A program made the translations under genes and the position numbers. DNA of 9,418 bases from Chloroflexota bacterium (lineage in GTDB: Bacteria; Chloroflexota; Dehalococcoidia; Lucifugimonadales; JADFKI01), in NCBI GenBank assembly GCA_009838595.1, contig VXRI01000175.1:1-9418 (forward strand), given 5' to 3'. The first letter of the stretch is position 1. Each line of letters begins with the position of its first letter. The notes under the pieces were generated by a model. That model was not told where the DNA came from. It searched no databases and saw only the letters and a list, made by a program, of their open reading frames with translations. Below, piece after piece: positions 6,635 through 9,418 of the stretch.

Positions 6635-6680
6635 CGCGTAGCGGATATACTTGACAGGCACTTGTGGAAGGAGCACTTGG

Positions 6681-7775
6681 ATGGACCCCGTCAATCTATA
6701 CGATATGGAAACCCTCGCGAAGCAGACGATGCCCCACAATATGTGGACATTTGTGGACGCCGCCTCAAATGACGAAATCACTAAGCGCAGGAATCGCGAG
6801 TCGTTCGACCGCATTATGGTCAACGCGCGCTTTCTGCGTGATGTGTCAGAGCGCGACTTAAGTACGACCGTGCTCGGCGAGAAGATCGACTTCCCTGTGA
6901 TGGTCGCGCCGACAGGTGGACAGCGGCAGGCGCACCCGGAAGGCGAGCGCGCCACTGCCACCGGCGCAGGCCGCGCGGGTACGCTGTACACGCTGCCGAC
7001 AAGCTCCGGCTACAGCATTGAAGAGGTCGCGGAAGTCGCCACAGGCCCGCTATGGTTCCAGCTCTACCACCAGGATGACGAGGTAACCGAGATTCTGGTC
7101 AATCGAGCCAAGCAGGCGGGCTACAAAGCAATCTGCCTTACTGTTGACACCCCAGTCGGCAGCCCCAAAGAGCGCGACATTCGCAACTTGTACATGGCGC
7201 AACCCGGCTTGCACTGGGGCAGCCTGCGCGACAGGCCCGATCTTATCGAGCGAAGAAATGTCGGCGTGCCTGACCTCGCGGATTGGGCGCCGCCCGACTA
7301 TGTGGGTTTGACCTGGGACAGGCTCGACTGGCTGCGCGATTTGACGGGCTTGCCTCTTATCGTCAAAGGCATTCGCACGGTGGAGGACGCAATTCAGTGC
7401 GCAGAGTACGGCGTTGACGGTATTGTCGTGTCCAACCATGGGGGCAGGCAGCTAGACGGAACGCCTTCCAGCATCGAGACGCTGGCGCCAATCGCGGAGG
7501 CAGTCGGCGAGCGTTTGGAGATATATCTGGACTCCGGCGTGCGGCGCGGCTTGGATGTGCTGAAAGCGCTGAGTCTTGGCGCGCGCGCGGTGCTGGTCGG
7601 ACGCCCGCTTTACTGGGGCTTGGCATACGGCGGCGCGGACGGCGTAGAACTCATGCTCAACATCCTGAAGGTCGAATTCGACCGCGCGCTTGCCTATGTC
7701 GGTTGCAAAAGCCCGGACCAACTCCACCCCGGCATAGTGGACATCCCCGACACCAACTGGTGGCCTAGGAACTAG
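6681..7775 (+). CDS. FMN-dependent alpha-hydroxy-acid oxidase/dehydrogenase (glycolate/lactate oxidase family)
   Basis: This 364-residue protein is a TIM-barrel flavoenzyme of the family that oxidises 2-hydroxyacids to 2-oxoacids. Seen in order: PVMVAPTGGQ (72-81, FMN phosphate/pyrimidine region), FQLYH (126-130, Tyr129), LTVDTP (153-158, Thr154 and Asp156), IVKGI (227-231, Lys229), SNHGGRQLDG (251-260, with catalytic His253 and substrate-binding Arg256), DSGVRRG (284-290) and VLVGRP (304-309). Residue numbers run almost level with plant glycolate oxidase. The active-site Tyr24 of that enzyme aligns with Phe24 here (WTFVDAASNDEIT), and the usual Arg of the loop-4 READ motif is Lys. Both could change substrate range. 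ATG at 6681 is preceded by AAGGAG with 7 nt spacing. The gene diverges from the MBL-HAD operon and ends 23 nt before a strong hairpin. Family assignment is secure; the substrate is not. Confidence 0.94.
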   Translation: MDPVNLYDMETLAKQTMPHNMWTFVDAASNDEITKRRNRESFDRIMVNARFLRDVSERDLSTTVLGEKIDFPVMVAPTGGQRQAHPEGERATATGAGRAGTLYTLPTSSGYSIEEVAEVATGPLWFQLYHQDDEVTEILVNRAKQAGYKAICLTVDTPVGSPKERDIRNLYMAQPGLHWGSLRDRPDLIERRNVGVPDLADWAPPDYVGLTWDRLDWLRDLTGLPLIVKGIRTVEDAIQCAEYGVDGIVVSNHGGRQLDGTPSSIETLAPIAEAVGERLEIYLDSGVRRGLDVLKALSLGARAVLVGRPLYWGLAYGGADGVELMLNILKVEFDRALAYVGCKSPDQLHPGIVDIPDTNWWPRN

Positions 7776-7798
7776 CCTAATCCGCAAGCGAAACTGAA

Positions 7799-7832
7799 AC
7801 GCCCTATCCTCATGCAAGTGGGAATAGGGCGT
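7799..7832. terminator. Strong hairpin, probable (bidirectional) terminator
   Basis: ACGCCCTAT (7799-7807) and ATAGGGCGT (7824-7832) form a perfect 9 bp stem, extendable by CC/GG after a small bulge. It begins 24 nt after the oxidase stop. The plus-strand flank (CTCCTATG) has no T-tract; the minus-strand flank (TTCAGTTTCG) is mildly T-rich. It sits where two convergent transcripts meet. Confidence 0.65.
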
Positions 7833-7869
7833 CTCCTATGTGCTGCATTTCGCAATAGCGGAAGTCCGC

Positions 7870-8083
7870 TCACTCCGACAGCATGTCGTCATCCGTGCCG
7901 TCCGCCAAGCCTTTCTCCTTGCCCTCTGCCAGACCTTACACCTTTCCTTTGGCTTCAGCGTCTGGCGCGGCAGCCTCTCTCCACTTCTTCAAGTAGTCCG
8001 CCTACCATCTCTGCCAATGCCATACTCGCCTCCGTTATCACAAGGCTGATGAACGCCGTAGTGAAGAGTATCGCCGGCGCTTT
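7870..8083 (-). pseudogene. Remnant of a small membrane protein with a charged C-terminus
   Basis: From 8083 the minus strand reads KAPAILFTTAFISLVITEAS followed by MALAEMVGGLLEE, a hydrophobic helix and the start of an amphipathic one, then hits a stop at 7957-7955. The frame one base over then reads DYLKKWREAAAPDAEAKGKV, a TAA at 7938-7936, then GLAEGKEKGLADG and TDDDMLSE, ending in TGA at 7872-7870. The pieces join naturally as one protein: transmembrane segment, then a Lys/Glu/Gly-rich tail with AEGK-like units. One frameshift and one in-frame stop would break it. The upstream end is lost in the palindromic repeat at 8085-8112. I do not recognise a named family. Confidence 0.4.
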
Positions 8084-8084
8084 C

Positions 8085-8112
8085 TGGATTCCTTCTTTCG
8101 CAGGAATGACGG
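8085..8112. repeat. Palindromic dispersed-type repeat
   Basis: TGGATTCCTTCTTTCGCAGG and the following AATGACGG match the short palindrome seen repeatedly in many bacterial genomes as ATTCCTGCnnnnGCAGGAAT. Here the arms are ATTCCT (8088-8093) and AGGAAT (8102-8107), with one arm altered (T for G at 8094). It lies 30-50 nt after the CoA-transferase stop and could fold in that transcript. Confidence 0.55.
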
Positions 8113-8139
8113 GATATAATTGCGAAATGTCAACAGAAT

Positions 8140-9405
8140 CTAAAGTATCGCCCCCGCATCCTGGAACCTCGCCACATCGTCCCAGCCGTAGCCAAGTTCG
8201 TCGATTAGGACGGCCTCGGTGTCTTGTCCTAGTTCGGGCGCGCCTCGTTTGACGGCTGCGGGCGTTTCGCTGTATGCCACCGGAAAATTGCACACGCGGA
8301 TGGGTCCCATGTCCGGGTGGTTGAAGTCGGTGATGTAGTCGTTTGCTATCACCTGCGGATCGTTTTTCAGGTCGGATACGCTCTGTATTTTCGCGTAGAT
8401 AAAGCCGTATGTGCGGAAAATGGCATCCCATTCTTCGTAAGTCTTCGTGGCGAAGGTTTCTTCGATCAGCGCAAGCAATTCCGGCTGAACTGCCGCGCCG
8501 TCCTCTACGCCCTGAAACTTCGGCTCGTCCAGCACTTGCGGGATGCCCAGCGCCTCCACGAACGGGCGCCAGTATCGTTTCGGCTGCGGGTTGGATATTC
8601 GCAGCCAGCTACCGTCTTTGCACTTGTAGATGTTGTACATATAGTTGCGCACATCCTCACGGTTGAGCGTCGGCATGTGGTTGCCGATGAGCAAGTCCAT
8701 ACCGATGGCAAGCCCTTGCAGCCACATCGTGCTGCTCATGTGCGACACTTCTACCTTCTGTCCGACGCCCTGGCTCGCGCGCGCCCACAGCGCCGACAAT
8801 ATGCCAAGGCACAGGATGATGCCGCCTATCTGGTCGGACGGCGCGCCGCGAACCGATACGGGATGCTGCGCCCAAGGCGGAGTCGCGGACATCATCAGTC
8901 CTGCGCGCGCCTGACCGCAGGCGTCCAGCGATGGCATCAGCGCGTCCGGACCCTTCGTGCCAAAGCCGGACGCGGATGCGTAAATCAGATTAGGGTTGAT
9001 TTGCTTCAGAGTGTCGTAGTCCATGCTCAGGCGTTCTGCCACGCCGTTGCGGAAGTTTTCGATGACAACATCCGCCTCCGCGACAAGCTTGTGCACAATC
9101 TCGATGCCCTCTGCTGTCTTCAAATTCACCGCGATTCCGCGCTTGCTGCGATTGCAAGTCTCGAAGTACGCATTGCGACCGTTCGGCATACCCGCGTCCG
9201 CAGATTCAATCGACGACACGGCGCGACCGACATCTCCGTCCAGCGCTTCCAGCTTGATGACATCCGCGCCCATGTCGCCTAGCATCGACGCCGCCACAGG
9301 CCCGAACTGCCACATAGTCCAGTCCAGCACCTTCGCTCCCGCCAACGGCCCATAAGGTTCAGCCTTCTGCGCCAAAGTCGCGTTGCCGTGCAAGTTTCCG
9401 TTCAT
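8140..9405 (-). CDS. CaiB/BaiF family (class III) CoA-transferase
   Basis: This 421-residue protein has the class III CoA-transferase pattern throughout: GPLAGAKVLDWTMWQFGPVA (19-38), LGDMGADVIKLE (42-53), NRSKRGIAVNLK (85-96), DVVIENFRNGVAERL (112-126), then SGFGTKGPDALMPSLDACGQ (146-165), where Asp161 matches the catalytic Asp169 of formyl-CoA transferase. Family members move CoA from one carboxylic acid to another, forming an intertwined dimer in the cytoplasm. YKCKDGSW (260-267) and SDLKNDPQV (344-352) mark the second and C-terminal segments. The length is normal for the family. ATG at 9405 has AGGGAGG 5 nt upstream (9411-9417). The substrate is unknown, since the neighbouring genes on its 5' side lie outside the window. 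It ends tail-to-tail with the hydroxyacid oxidase, so the two are not cotranscribed. Confidence 0.94.
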   Translation of the reverse strand: MNGNLHGNATLAQKAEPYGPLAGAKVLDWTMWQFGPVAASMLGDMGADVIKLEALDGDVGRAVSSIESADAGMPNGRNAYFETCNRSKRGIAVNLKTAEGIEIVHKLVAEADVVIENFRNGVAERLSMDYDTLKQINPNLIYASASGFGTKGPDALMPSLDACGQARAGLMMSATPPWAQHPVSVRGAPSDQIGGIILCLGILSALWARASQGVGQKVEVSHMSSTMWLQGLAIGMDLLIGNHMPTLNREDVRNYMYNIYKCKDGSWLRISNPQPKRYWRPFVEALGIPQVLDEPKFQGVEDGAAVQPELLALIEETFATKTYEEWDAIFRTYGFIYAKIQSVSDLKNDPQVIANDYITDFNHPDMGPIRVCNFPVAYSETPAAVKRGAPELGQDTEAVLIDELGYGWDDVARFQDAGAIL

Positions 9406-9418
9406 TTCATCCTCCCTG
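9406..9418 (-). promoter_or_regulatory. Ribosome binding site of the CoA-transferase
   Basis: On the minus strand AGGGAGG (9411-9417) lies 5 nt before the ATG at 9405, which fixes this start. An out-of-frame ATGAAATGA overlaps the spacer and start codon. Confidence 0.75.

Larger units (their letters stand above)
6158..6680. promoter_or_regulatory. Divergent intergenic region (523 nt)
   Basis: No gene is visible here. From left to right it holds a 14 bp tandem duplication in the metallo-hydrolase leader (6169-6196), a minus-strand promoter candidate (6249-6277), two operator-like dyads and a good plus-strand promoter (6392-6438), a MITE-like element (about 6477-6634) and the ribosome site of the oxidase (6668-6673). 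The two divergent transcripts would start about 200 nt apart. Confidence 0.6.
7846..8129. repeat. 11 bp inverted repeat enclosing the remnant
   Basis: CATTTCGCAAT (7846-7856) is repeated exactly in inverted orientation as ATTGCGAAATG (8119-8129). The pair encloses the gene remnant and the palindromic repeat. Homology stops at the 11 bp on both sides. It may be the ends of a small non-autonomous element or a chance match. Confidence 0.45.
7776..8139. other. Convergent intergenic region (364 nt) with hairpin, gene remnant and repeats
   Basis: No intact gene is visible between the convergent oxidase and CoA-transferase genes. The region contains a perfect-stem hairpin (7799-7832), a frameshifted remnant on the minus strand (7870-8083), a palindromic dispersed-type repeat (8085-8112) and an 11 bp inverted repeat enclosing the last two (7846-7856 and 8119-8129). 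Confidence 0.6.

Noticed and set aside
6646..6651. TATACT as a second -10 box supplied by or beside the MITE-like element
   Set aside because: At 16-18 nt upstream there is no acceptable -35 hexamer and no extended -10 TG, so I do not call a promoter here.
6584..6991. Minus-strand frame of 135 codons across the oxidase start
   Set aside because: It runs through the MITE-like element and antisense to the oxidase N-terminus; its apparent C-terminus is repeat sequence.
7955..8431. Single 158-codon minus-strand frame across the CoA-transferase end and the gap
   Set aside because: Its first half is an alternative frame of the CoA-transferase. Only the last part (from about 8083) looks like protein, and that is better treated as a separate remnant.
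8317..9282. Open frame of 321 codons on the plus strand
   Set aside because: It runs antisense to the CoA-transferase, whose motifs and Asp161 are clear. The frame has no ribosome site, is unusually rich in Arg/His/Val and shows no family motif, so it is a shadow.
1..9418. CRISPR array, tRNA, rRNA, phage or toxin-antitoxin module
   Set aside because: No regularly spaced repeats, no cloverleaf or rRNA-like stretch, and no matching protein families were seen. Repeats found are tandem, palindromic or inverted pairs without spacers.

Overview
The window reads as a piece of a bacterial chromosome of moderately high GC with dense gene packing. Six complete genes and one gene cut by the left edge cover about 85% of it. 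The mix is a bacterial dimethylglycine/sarcosine dehydrogenase, a DmdA/GcvT-like folate enzyme, a class III CoA-transferase, an FMN-dependent 2-hydroxyacid oxidase, a LACTB2-like metallo-hydrolase and HAD hydrolases. SAR202-type and related Chloroflexota (Dehalococcoidia) genomes are known for expanded families of exactly these enzymes, so that is the favoured source. No rRNA or marker gene is present, so this is inference from gene content only.

Layout. From 6157 down to 1 everything is on the minus strand. MBL hydrolase (6157-5255), HAD hydrolase of the haloacid dehalogenase type II group (5228-4521) and a phosphoglycolate phosphatase-like HAD (4524-3811) form a tight operon with a 26 nt gap and a 4 nt overlap. 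After a 169 nt gap come the large FAD/folate dehydrogenase (3641-1173) and, after 217 nt, a DMSP demethylase-like GcvT-fold protein (956 to beyond the left edge). A 523 nt intergenic region (6158-6680) separates the operon from the divergent FMN-dependent hydroxyacid oxidase (6681-7775, plus). It holds candidate promoters for both directions, operator-like dyads, a 14 bp tandem duplication and a 150-160 bp MITE-like palindromic element flanked by 8 bp direct repeats. The oxidase faces a CaiB/BaiF CoA-transferase (9405-8140, minus). Their convergent 364 nt gap contains a strong hairpin, an apparently broken membrane-protein remnant, a dispersed-type palindromic repeat, and an 11 bp inverted repeat around both.

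How the genes may work together. The two leftmost genes both suggest removal of methyl groups from small methylated compounds (dimethylglycine, sarcosine, possibly DMSP or a methoxylated compound) onto tetrahydrofolate. The middle set (two HAD hydrolases, a metallo-hydrolase, a 2-hydroxyacid oxidase) could make and oxidise a 2-hydroxyacid such as glycolate or lactate. Key residues differ from the characterised enzymes (Phe in place of the active-site Tyr24 in the oxidase; no dehalogenase halide-binding segment in the HAD), so exact substrates stay open. I see no CRISPR array, phage, toxin-antitoxin or defence system. The unusual material is in the repeats and the gene remnant, and in the paralogous metabolic enzymes.
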